Source: Melioribacter sp. (lineage in GTDB: Bacteria > Bacteroidota > Ignavibacteria > Ignavibacteriales > Melioribacteraceae). Taken from it: a DNA stretch of 8,322 bases. The notes beneath the pieces are model-generated. The model did not search any database and was not told the DNA's origin. It was given only the letters and a program-made list of their open reading frames with translations. Both the position numbers and the translations under genes were made by a program. Every line of letters begins with the position of its first letter. Position 1 is the first letter of the stretch. Below, piece by piece: positions 1 to 5,919 of this stretch. The DNA lies in contig JAENZU010000123.1 of the NCBI GenBank assembly GCA_016841125.1, forward strand, positions 1-8,322, written 5' to 3'.

Positions 1-441
1 TCTTCCCGTCCTCTCATCCGTAGCTCTCATTTCCGGACGCATATAAGATTGTGATTTTTCGGATTGCTTAATCCCGGCTTGGTCAACAACTGTTGTAGCG
101 CCGTTCAAAGCGCCGGTCACCATCACTATCTTTTCACAAGACAAAGCAATTAGTGAGCCTGCAGATATCACGCGTTTATCGATAAAAGCTATGGTTAAAA
201 CTTTACTATCGAGAATGGCATCTTTTATTTGAGTTGCAGCATTAACTCTTCCGCCGAAAGTGTTGATTCTGAAAATTACAGCCTCTGCAAGATTGTTCTC
301 GGCTTCCTCAATTATACGCCTCACATAAGGCGCTAAACCAAGGTCTATAGTACCTTCAATAGTTGCCTCATATACTTTAGGCTGTGCCGAATAAATATTC
401 AGAAATAAAAGAATCCAAATTAAATATTTTATTTTTTTCAC
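1..441 (-). CDS. NfeD/ClpP-class membrane serine protease, N-terminal part (cut by window edge)
   Basis: The first 147 codons of a larger gene are present; the C-terminus lies beyond position 1. Residues 1-20 are a signal peptide or membrane anchor (two Lys, a hydrophobic run, then IYSA-QP). A ClpP/crotonase-like protease domain follows. NTFGGRV (60-66) sits where this family has the glycine pair of the oxyanion hole. VISAGSLIAL (91-100) holds the likely nucleophile Ser93. Lys129, just before SYMRPEMRAT, is a candidate for the catalytic lysine of the Ser-Lys dyad, an assignment made from remembered family patterns. Family members (NfeD1b, Pyrococcus 1510-N type) cleave membrane-associated substrates and usually continue into membrane helices and an OB-fold NfeD domain, not visible here. 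The GTG start is chosen because AAGGGG lies six bases upstream and it opens the signal peptide; an in-frame TTG two codons earlier is the alternative. It begins 30 bases after the agmatinase gene, so they are probably co-transcribed. Confidence 0.85.
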   Translation of the reverse strand, partial: MKKIKYLIWILLFLNIYSAQPKVYEATIEGTIDLGLAPYVRRIIEEAENNLAEAVIFRINTFGGRVNAATQIKDAILDSKVLTIAFIDKRVISAGSLIALSCEKIVMVTGALNGATTVVDQAGIKQSEKSQSYMRPEMRATDERTGR

Positions 442-471
442 CTTCAACCCCTTGGGCTGTTGAAAAACTTT

Positions 472-1353
472 TTACAAAGCATAATTTAGCATTTTATATA
501 ATAACTTTGCAGTATTAAAATTTGATGATTCACTATATTTTGAGGGCGCCAATTCAACTATATCAAATCCGACAATATTTTTTTCACTGCCGACTTTCTT
601 AATCAAATCAAGAGTTTCATCCCAGAACAATCCGCCCGGCTCAGGTGTTCCTGTGGCGGAAATGACTGAGGGATCCAATCCATCAACGTCAAAAGTGATA
701 TAGACATTTTCTTTTAATGAATTGACTACTTCATTCTGCCAATTTACGCCGTGAACTCCTTGCCTAATTGCTCTCGAATAAAAAGTTTTTATTCCGTTTT
801 CTTTTATGAAAACAGACTCTTCAATTGCTTGTGCTCTAATACCTACTTGAACGATATCTTTTGTAAACTCTGCAACCCTTGCCATTACAGAAGCATGTGA
901 GTATTTTGAATTTTCATAAGTATCGCGGAGATCCGAATGTGCATCAAATTGAAGGATTGATAAATTTTCAAATTTTTCGAAATAAGCTTTTATTGGGGCA
1001 GATGAAATTGCATGCTCACCTCCAAGTGTAACAACAAATTTCCCAATTTCCAGTTGTGCCTTTACTGCTTCATAAATTTTCTTAACTGCTCTTTTACTTG
1101 ATAATTTTTCTAATTTAATTTCCGGCAAAGTACAGATACCAAGTTCAAAGCATAATTCTTTATCCATTTCTTCATCGTAGAATTCAACATAGTGCGAAGC
1201 GTTCAAAATTTCTTTTGGACCTTTAGAAGTTCCTTTGCCGTAACTAACGGTCTTTTCCAGAGGTGCTGAAAGTATAACAATTTTGGAATCATGATAATTC
1301 GAATACTTCTTTTCAAGTCCAAGAAAGTTTTGCTTTATTCCCAATGCTTTCAT
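472..1353 (-). CDS. speB: Agmatinase-family ureohydrolase (arginase/agmatinase fold)
   Basis: Complete protein of 293 residues, normal for bacterial agmatinase. The two-manganese site is intact: GGEHAIS (His114), DAHSD (Asp137, His139, Asp141) and FDVDGLDP (Asp222, Asp224). The TGTPEPGG stretch (234-241) and the TVSYGKGTSKGP stretch near the N-terminus are typical of the agmatinase branch rather than of arginase. Agmatinase hydrolyses agmatine to putrescine and urea in the cytosol, the second step of the arginine decarboxylase route to polyamines. Some close relatives act on N1-aminopropylagmatine instead, and the sequence alone does not separate them. The ATG start is fixed by a strong Shine-Dalgarno, GGAGGAG at 1357-1363. 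A transcription terminator lies 18 bases upstream of the start codon, so expression depends on read-through or on a promoter hidden near the end of yajC. No decarboxylase or other polyamine gene is nearby. Confidence 0.9.
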   Translation of the reverse strand: MKALGIKQNFLGLEKKYSNYHDSKIVILSAPLEKTVSYGKGTSKGPKEILNASHYVEFYDEEMDKELCFELGICTLPEIKLEKLSSKRAVKKIYEAVKAQLEIGKFVVTLGGEHAISSAPIKAYFEKFENLSILQFDAHSDLRDTYENSKYSHASVMARVAEFTKDIVQVGIRAQAIEESVFIKENGIKTFYSRAIRQGVHGVNWQNEVVNSLKENVYITFDVDGLDPSVISATGTPEPGGLFWDETLDLIKKVGSEKNIVGFDIVELAPSKYSESSNFNTAKLLYKMLNYAL

Positions 1354-1356
1354 TTA

Positions 1357-1363
1357 CTCCTCC
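1357..1363 (-). promoter_or_regulatory. Ribosome binding site of the agmatinase gene
   Basis: The minus strand reads GGAGGAG three bases before ATG (five from the core GGAGG). It is a strong site and shows that this genome uses Shine-Dalgarno initiation. It lies between the terminator hairpin and the start codon. Confidence 0.75.
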
Positions 1364-1370
1364 GATAAAT

Positions 1371-1397
1371 TAAAAAAGAGACCCAAATGAGTCTCTT
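1371..1397 (-). terminator. Rho-independent terminator after yajC
   Basis: Read on the minus strand, AAGAGAC pairs perfectly with GTCTCTT across an eight-base loop, and the second arm runs straight into a T tract (TTTTTT then AATTT). The stem is short and has three G:C pairs, so efficiency may be partial. It begins 30 bases after the yajC stop and ends 18 bases before the agmatinase start, the natural end of the long upstream transcript. Confidence 0.75.
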
Positions 1398-1426
1398 GCA
1401 AATATTTATTTAGCACGTCTTTGCTT

Positions 1427-1738
1427 TTATTCGTCTTTGGACTTTACAACTGCACCAACGGCTGAACGTTCAAATTTCATTTTGACATTGTTGCCTACGT
1501 CGAGCAGAATTGTTTTCTCATCCATACCAGCAACTGTGCCGTGCAAACCGCCGCTTGTAACAACTTTATCACCCTTTTGAACTTCGGATAACATTTTTTC
1601 TCTTTCTTTCGCCTTCTTTTGTTGAGGGCGTATGATCATAAAATAAAAAATTGCAAAGATTGCACCGAACATAATAAGGGTGCTGATAAGACTGGAGCCG
1701 CCTTCACCTTGGGGAGCCATTGCTAAAAGATAATTCAC
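1427..1738 (-). CDS. yajC: YajC, Sec translocon accessory protein
   Basis: Small single-span inner-membrane protein of 103 residues that associates with SecDF-YidC and the SecYEG channel. A short Gly/Ser-rich N-terminus (MAPQGEGGSS, 7-16) leads into one transmembrane helix (about 17-36), then the characteristic IIRPQQKKAKE (35-45) and a small soluble domain containing GDKVVTSGGLHGTV (56-69), the family signature. The start is GTG rather than the internal ATG at codon 7, because AAGGAGG lies five bases upstream of the GTG. That GTG directly follows the tgt stop codon (TAA-GTG), so translation is probably coupled. In many bacteria tgt, yajC, secD and secF are neighbours; here the order is kept only as far as yajC, and a terminator replaces secDF. 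Confidence 0.95.
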   Translation of the reverse strand: MNYLLAMAPQGEGGSSLISTLIMFGAIFAIFYFMIIRPQQKKAKEREKMLSEVQKGDKVVTSGGLHGTVAGMDEKTILLDVGNNVKMKFERSAVGAVVKSKDE

Positions 1739-2887
1739 TTAATCCTCCTTAGCTGTAACTATATTAATTGATAATTTACTAATTATTTTTCTTTTCCATT
1801 CAAAAAATGTATCGTTTAAAATATTGTTTCTTGCTTCAGTAACCAAATCTAAATAGAATTTTAAATTATGAATTGTTGCTAATTCTAATGCTAATATTTC
1901 CTTAGAAATGAACAAATGGCGTAAATAAGCGCGTGTAAAATTTTTGCATGTGTAGCATCCGCAGTTATCGTCAATAGGAGTAAAATCATTTTTATATGCG
2001 GCATTTCTTATAGATAGAGTCCCATTCCAGGAAAATAAATAAGCGTTCCGGGCATTTCGTGTGGGCATTACACAATCAAACATATCAACGCCTCTTTCAA
2101 TTGATTCCAAAATATTTTCGGGTCTGCCTACACCCATTAAATAACGGGGTTTAGATTCCGGCATAATATCAGTTGTAAAATCAGTAATTTCATACATTAC
2201 ATCGGCAGGCTCTCCAACTGCTAAACCTCCGATTGCATAGCCGTCGAAATCAATTTTTGAAAGGTCATTTGCTGATGACTCACGAAGATCTTTATAAACG
2301 CTGCCTTGAATTATGCCGAACAAATATTGTTCATGACCATATTTCGGCGAGGTTTTATGAAAAGCCTCTTTATTAAGCACAGCCCATGCACTCGTTAGTT
2401 CTTTCGACTTTTTTGCATAATCATATTCGCATGGATAGGGAGTACATTCATCGAGCACCATCATAATATCTGAACCAATCGAACGCTGAATTTCAATCAC
2501 CCTTTCCGGTGAAAAATAATGTTTGGATCCATCCAAATGTGATTTGAATTCAACTCCGTCTTTGTCAATTTTTCTCAGATCGGATAAACTATAAATTTGG
2601 AAACCGCCGCTGTCGGTTAGGATCGGCTTTTCCCAATTCATAAATTGGTGAAGTCCCCCCGCCTGTTCAAGAATATCTGTTCCGGGTCTTAAATATAAAT
2701 GGTAAGTGTTGCCTAATATTATCTGGGCTTTTACCTGTTCAACAAGATCTTTCTGCATTATTGCTTTTACCGTGCCTTGGGTTCCGACAGGCATAAAAAT
2801 CGGCGTTTGAATTGATCCGTGATCGGTATGCAGTTCACCAGCTCTTGCTTTACAGTTTTTTGCGGTATGTAATAATTTAAATTTCAA
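1739..2887 (-). CDS. tgt: tRNA-guanine transglycosylase (queuosine pathway)
   Basis: Complete protein of 382 residues, the usual length for bacterial Tgt. It exchanges the guanine at position 34 of GUN-anticodon tRNAs (Asp, Asn, His, Tyr) for the queuosine precursor preQ1. The (beta/alpha)8 barrel is well conserved: MPVGTQGTVK (32-41), GNTYHLYLRPG (59-69), TDSGGFQ with the general acid/base Asp92, GIIQGS (191-196), GYAIGGLAVGE (216-226), and FDCVMPTRNAR with the nucleophile Asp271. The zinc site is complete: CGCYTC (Cys309, Cys311, Cys314) plus His340. The start is TTG; an in-frame TAG lies three codons upstream, so no earlier start is possible, and the N-terminus matches the family from there. 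No good Shine-Dalgarno is visible. It lies 56 bases after the DCC gene and directly abuts yajC. No queA or preQ1 biosynthesis gene is in the window. Confidence 0.97.
   Translation of the reverse strand: MKFKLLHTAKNCKARAGELHTDHGSIQTPIFMPVGTQGTVKAIMQKDLVEQVKAQIILGNTYHLYLRPGTDILEQAGGLHQFMNWEKPILTDSGGFQIYSLSDLRKIDKDGVEFKSHLDGSKHYFSPERVIEIQRSIGSDIMMVLDECTPYPCEYDYAKKSKELTSAWAVLNKEAFHKTSPKYGHEQYLFGIIQGSVYKDLRESSANDLSKIDFDGYAIGGLAVGEPADVMYEITDFTTDIMPESKPRYLMGVGRPENILESIERGVDMFDCVMPTRNARNAYLFSWNGTLSIRNAAYKNDFTPIDDNCGCYTCKNFTRAYLRHLFISKEILALELATIHNLKFYLDLVTEARNNILNDTFFEWKRKIISKLSINIVTAKED
1744..1750 (-). promoter_or_regulatory. Ribosome binding site that fixes the yajC GTG start
   Basis: AAGGAGG on the minus strand lies inside the last codons of tgt, five bases ahead of GTG. 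This spacing decides for the GTG start over the ATG six codons downstream. Confidence 0.8.
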
Positions 2888-2943
2888 TCTGATCTAAAAA
2901 TAAATTTTTAAAATACGGTAAATTACTTGTTAATACCAGAAGA
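2888..2943 (-). other. Spacer between the DCC gene and tgt with an all-AT palindrome
   Basis: 56 bases. At 2895-2910 the minus strand reads TAAAAATTTATTTTTA, a perfect six-base-arm inverted repeat made only of A and T, ending eight bases before the TTG start of tgt. It is too weak to be a terminator and no Shine-Dalgarno is evident. It may simply keep the leader unstructured or form part of a promoter. Confidence 0.4.
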
Positions 2944-3354
2944 TTACAAAATGAATCGATCCGAATAATTTCCGGAAGGCAGTTTACATTCAATCCTTTT
3001 ACCAAATAATGTATATCGGAATTTTGCAATTACGTCATAAATTAGATTATTAAATTTTAATGGGAGAAACTTTCCTATTTTAAAAACTATTAGCATCCCG
3101 CCTAATTCATCCGCAATTTTTAGAATCGCTTCACTTTTAAAATATGGATATCCATTTTCGATTAGAACAACAGAATCAAAATTGTCTTTATTAATATTTA
3201 ATTGTGAGAAAATCTGACCGGCTAAATCGGATTGTAAATGGGTAAATTTGTATTTCTTTTTGCGGTCAATTTTAAGCAGCAGGTTTACAAACGCATTGCA
3301 TAAATTACAAACACCGTCAAATATTATTATATCATACGGTATTTTATTATTGAT
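2944..3354 (-). CDS. DCC-family (DUF393) putative thiol-disulfide oxidoreductase, non-canonical ATC start
   Basis: A 136-residue frame with no stop fills most of the stretch between the CNNM gene and tgt. After INNKIPYDIIIF it shows DGVCNLC (residues 13-19, nucleotides 3298-3318), the DxxCxxC motif of the DCC family. Further family features are FTHLQSDLAGQ (37-47), FDSVVLIENG (59-68), KSEAILKIADELGG (73-86) and a C-terminal YDVIAKFRYTLFGKR (106-120). Length and layout match complete family members. The family is predicted to be thioredoxin-like; its physiological substrates are poorly known. The frame is closed upstream by TGA, and between that stop and the DCC motif there is no ATG, GTG or TTG. 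ATC at 3352-3354 stands exactly where ATG is expected, with GAAGAG seven bases upstream, and overlaps the CNNM gene end by eight bases. The next in-frame ATG lies beyond two thirds of the gene. It could be a real ATC start, a single-base lesion or a sequence error. Confidence 0.82.
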   Translation of the reverse strand: MNNKIPYDIIIFDGVCNLCNAFVNLLLKIDRKKKYKFTHLQSDLAGQIFSQLNINKDNFDSVVLIENGYPYFKSEAILKIADELGGMLIVFKIGKFLPLKFNNLIYDVIAKFRYTLFGKRIECKLPSGNYSDRFIL

Positions 3355-4594
3355 TGCTCAACTCTTCATATTTTTCCGGATCCAAATATAATTTCATCAG
3401 ATCAATTCTGGTTTTATCAGATCGGAGTATTACAATTTTGAGATGTTCTATTGTTATTGTTTCACCTTTATCAGGAATTCTTCCAAGCTGCGACGTGATG
3501 TAACCGCCTATTGTTTCGTAATCACCTTCAGGAATCTTCAAATCGTATTCTTCATTAATATAATCAATTTCAACTTTTCCGCTTACAACGTACGTTAAGT
3601 TATCTACTTGTTTGAAGACGTGTTCATCAACGTCATATTCATCCTTAATTTCACCAAGCATTTCTTCAATAATATCTTCGACAGTAACTATACCAGCCGT
3701 ACCTCCGAATTCGTCGATTACTATCGCTATCGAAACTCTTTTTTCAAGAAACTCATTCAACATTTCAAGAGTTTTTTTAGAATCAGGAACAAACACTACT
3801 TCGCGCACAACGCTATTCAAATCCTTCGGAAAGCGAAACATATCGTATGCAAAAACAACCCCTTTGATGTTGTCAAGATTTTCTTCATAAACCGGAAGTT
3901 TTGAATAACCGGAATCAATAAAAATCTTAAGCGCCTCTTCAATCGTACTGCTGATTTCAATTCCAACAATGTCGGTGCGCGGAGTCATAGCTTCGTAAAC
4001 CCGCTGTTCACTAAGGTGCATTACCTTATTGATAATATCACTCTCATCTTCACCAACGTTTCCGGCTTCGTAACTTTCATTCAATAAAAATTGAAGATCT
4101 TCTTTATCAAACAAATGTGAAATTGTCTCTTCATTCAAGCTGCTGGGTCTTGTCAGTTTGTTTGAAAGTAAAGCCGTTACTTTAACTGCCGGGTAAATTA
4201 AAAAATAAACGATTCTAATCGGAACAACCGAAAATATGATGAACGAATCTGCAAACTCGCGGGCAAGATACTTTGGAATCAATTCTCCGAATAATAGAAG
4301 CACAATGGAGGAAGCTGCCAATATCTCAAATTCATTCCAGCCGAAAGCAAAGGTTAAAACGATTGTTATCAGAGAAGCAAAAGCAATATTGATGATGTTG
4401 TTCATTATCAATATTGTTGAAAAAAAATTTTGCGGTTTGTTAATAAAGAACAAAGCCTGTTTGGCTGCAAAATTATTTTTCCGTGCCCTAATTTCTATTT
4501 TAATTTTATTGGCAACTACAAATGCTAATTCCGAAGAAGAAAAAAATGCGCTAAGTAAAATTAATATTAGAAGTCCAATAAACTCGGTTGCCAT
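3347..4594 (-). CDS. CNNM/CorC-HlyC family transporter-associated protein with CBS pair
   Basis: Complete protein of 415 residues. Residues 1 to about 145 form the DUF21/CNNM membrane domain, with hydrophobic segments near 5-25, 58-82, 90-108 and 117-142 and the family signatures FFSSSELAF (17-25) and GELIPK (103-108). A CBS-domain pair follows (about 190-315), including AMTPRTDIVGIE (202-213) and DEFGGTAGIVTVEDIIEEML (294-313). A CorC_HlyC C-terminal domain (about 325-402) includes EGDYETIGGYI. Relatives are implicated in Mg2+ (or Na+/Mg2+) export or homeostasis, and the old 'hemolysin' label is not supported by function. The ATG directly follows the stop of the lipoprotein gene, with AAGG eight bases upstream. 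The reading frame ends in tandem TAA codons. Three apparent open frames on the opposite strand inside this gene are shadows. Confidence 0.93.
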   Translation of the reverse strand: MATEFIGLLILILLSAFFSSSELAFVVANKIKIEIRARKNNFAAKQALFFINKPQNFFSTILIMNNIINIAFASLITIVLTFAFGWNEFEILAASSIVLLLFGELIPKYLAREFADSFIIFSVVPIRIVYFLIYPAVKVTALLSNKLTRPSSLNEETISHLFDKEDLQFLLNESYEAGNVGEDESDIINKVMHLSEQRVYEAMTPRTDIVGIEISSTIEEALKIFIDSGYSKLPVYEENLDNIKGVVFAYDMFRFPKDLNSVVREVVFVPDSKKTLEMLNEFLEKRVSIAIVIDEFGGTAGIVTVEDIIEEMLGEIKDEYDVDEHVFKQVDNLTYVVSGKVEIDYINEEYDLKIPEGDYETIGGYITSQLGRIPDKGETITIEHLKIVILRSDKTRIDLMKLYLDPEKYEELSNQ

Positions 4595-5050
4595 TTAATA
4601 AACCTTATCAACTTTATTATTTTTTACAATATAGGAATAACTTTCGCCGTCTTCTTTAAAAATTAGTTCCACATCAATTAAGTTATTATAATTAAAATCG
4701 GGTACAAGTTCATATCCATACAATGATGAGAAAATTAAATCAAACTTATTTTCGTAATCAGGTTTAATTTCAATTTTCACATTCGGTTTTATTAGGAAAA
4801 TCATTCTGTCATTTTGATAAATTTTAACTGCTTCTAGTTTTGATTCATTGATATCGAAATCGGAATTCTCTTTAAATACCAGATCTCCAGTAATATGAAA
4901 TTTCGGATCACCGCCCGGCATAAGGTTAACCCAACTGTAAATGTTCGAAGATTCTATTTGGTTTTCAATCATAGATAATTCACCACTGCTCGAACAAGAG
5001 CCGATGGTCAAAACCAAAATCAAAAATGATATAATTTTAATATATCTCAT
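4595..5050 (-). CDS. Small lipoprotein of unknown function
   Basis: A 151-residue protein that I do not recognise. The N-terminus is a clear lipoprotein signal: Arg and Lys, a hydrophobic core (6-14), then IGSC with Cys19 as the lipidation site and Ser at +2 and +3, compatible with outer-membrane sorting. The mature part (about 133 residues) looks largely beta-stranded, with alternating hydrophobic and polar residues, and carries a distinctive SWVNLMPGGDPKFHITGDLVF stretch at 39-59 (given here because it may serve as a family tag). The region after it (70-115) is rich in Lys, Glu, Asn and Asp. There are no further Cys residues and no catalytic motif. The ATG overlaps the stop codon of the upstream UbiA gene (ATGA), and its own stop touches the start of the CNNM gene, so it is translationally embedded between two membrane-protein genes. 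A role in the envelope is inferred from the signal only. Confidence 0.85.
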   Translation of the reverse strand: MRYIKIISFLILVLTIGSCSSSGELSMIENQIESSNIYSWVNLMPGGDPKFHITGDLVFKENSDFDINESKLEAVKIYQNDRMIFLIKPNVKIEIKPDYENKFDLIFSSLYGYELVPDFNYNNLIDVELIFKEDGESYSYIVKNNKVDKVY

Positions 5051-5919
5051 AAATTCTCGAAATAAATTATTCCCACAACACTAGCAATATAAAGCATAAT
5101 GTTCAAAATCATCGGTACATCCGTAAGCATTACTTCAGTTGCGTTTTCTCCAATTGCTTTACGATAGACCAAATACATGTATCTAAAAACTCCGAACACA
5201 ACAAAGATGGTAGTAAATACTAATTTCTCGGTGCCAAATTCCGCAATTGTTCTATCAGAAACCGAATAAAGTGCATAACAAATTATTACCCCGGCAGCGC
5301 TCGTAGAGGAAATCTGATCTAAAAATCCTTGGCTGTATTCGTTCAGAACTCTTCTGCTCGATTCATCTTTATGAGCAAGTTCAGATCTCCGTTTCATTAT
5401 TGCAAGAAATAGCGAAATAAATAGTGTAGTTAAAATCAGCCATTTGGAAACATAAACATCAATCACAAAGGCTCCGCCGAGTACACGCAGCATAAAACCG
5501 GCTGCAATGCACAATAGATCAATAATTACAATGTGTTTAAGAACGGTGGTATAAAAAATATTGAGAATAATATAGAAAAGAATTGTTAAGAGAAAACTTA
5601 TGGGAAAAAGAAACAGCAATGGAATTATTGCAATGAAAATAATTACAACTACCGTCCATGCACTGCTAACTTTAATTTCGCCGCTTGCAATCGGTCTTGA
5701 TTTCTTGCTGGGGTGCATTCGGTCGGAATCAGCATCAATAATATCGTTAAATACATAAATGAGACTTGAGGCAAGTGAGAAAGTAAAAAATGCAAGCAGC
5801 ACATCAATAAAGTAATTTAAATCCAGCAAATGCTGAGAAAAAATAAGGGGGGCAAAAACAAAAAAGTTTTTGATCCAATGAGAAATTCTAATTAGTCGTA
5901 AATAAGGATAAATCCTCAA
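5047..5919 (-). CDS. UbiA-superfamily polyprenyl-phosphate phosphoribosyltransferase (DPPR synthase-like)
   Basis: Complete integral membrane protein of 290 residues with about eight to nine hydrophobic segments. The first Asp-rich motif is NDIIDADSD (58-66), followed by RMHPSKKSRPIASG (67-80). The combination ND..D...DR.HP.K..RPIA.G is the pattern I know from decaprenyl-phosphate phosphoribosyltransferase (mycobacterial Rv3806c type), rather than from 4-hydroxybenzoate or menaquinone prenyltransferases. LKHIVIID (127-134), Arg145, SKW (158-160) and KRRSELA (177-183) also fit that subfamily. Such enzymes transfer 5-phosphoribose from PRPP to a polyprenyl phosphate at the cytoplasmic face. The start is TTG, overlapping the mutase stop (TTGA), with GGTGG a few bases upstream. 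The next step in the known pathway, epimerisation to a decaprenyl-phosphoryl-arabinose precursor, is not encoded nearby. The subfamily call is firm by motif; the final use of the lipid-linked ribose is unknown. Confidence 0.88.
   Translation of the reverse strand: MRIYPYLRLIRISHWIKNFFVFAPLIFSQHLLDLNYFIDVLLAFFTFSLASSLIYVFNDIIDADSDRMHPSKKSRPIASGEIKVSSAWTVVVIIFIAIIPLLFLFPISFLLTILFYIILNIFYTTVLKHIVIIDLLCIAAGFMLRVLGGAFVIDVYVSKWLILTTLFISLFLAIMKRRSELAHKDESSRRVLNEYSQGFLDQISSTSAAGVIICYALYSVSDRTIAEFGTEKLVFTTIFVVFGVFRYMYLVYRKAIGENATEVMLTDVPMILNIMLYIASVVGIIYFENL

Noticed and set aside
2905..2943. Possible terminator after the DCC gene (GGTA...TACC)
   Set aside because: The stem has only four pairs with a long loop and no following T tract of note. 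It does not meet terminator criteria.
3347..3372. CNNM-DCC fusion by +1 frameshift or TGA read-through
   Set aside because: The CNNM frame ends in two consecutive TAA codons at a normal family length, and no slippery heptamer is present. The short in-frame ATG AAG AGT TGA would need TGA recoding, while TGA is used as a normal stop in the mutase and UbiA genes.
3608..3904. Open frames on the plus strand (3608-3904, 3612-3890)
   Set aside because: Both lie antisense within the well-conserved CBS region of the CNNM gene, overlap each other in different frames and have low-complexity products. They are shadows.
4236..4598. Open frame of 120 codons on the plus strand
   Set aside because: It is antisense to the DUF21 membrane domain of the CNNM gene. 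Its product shows no recognisable family and is a mirror of that gene's codon pattern.
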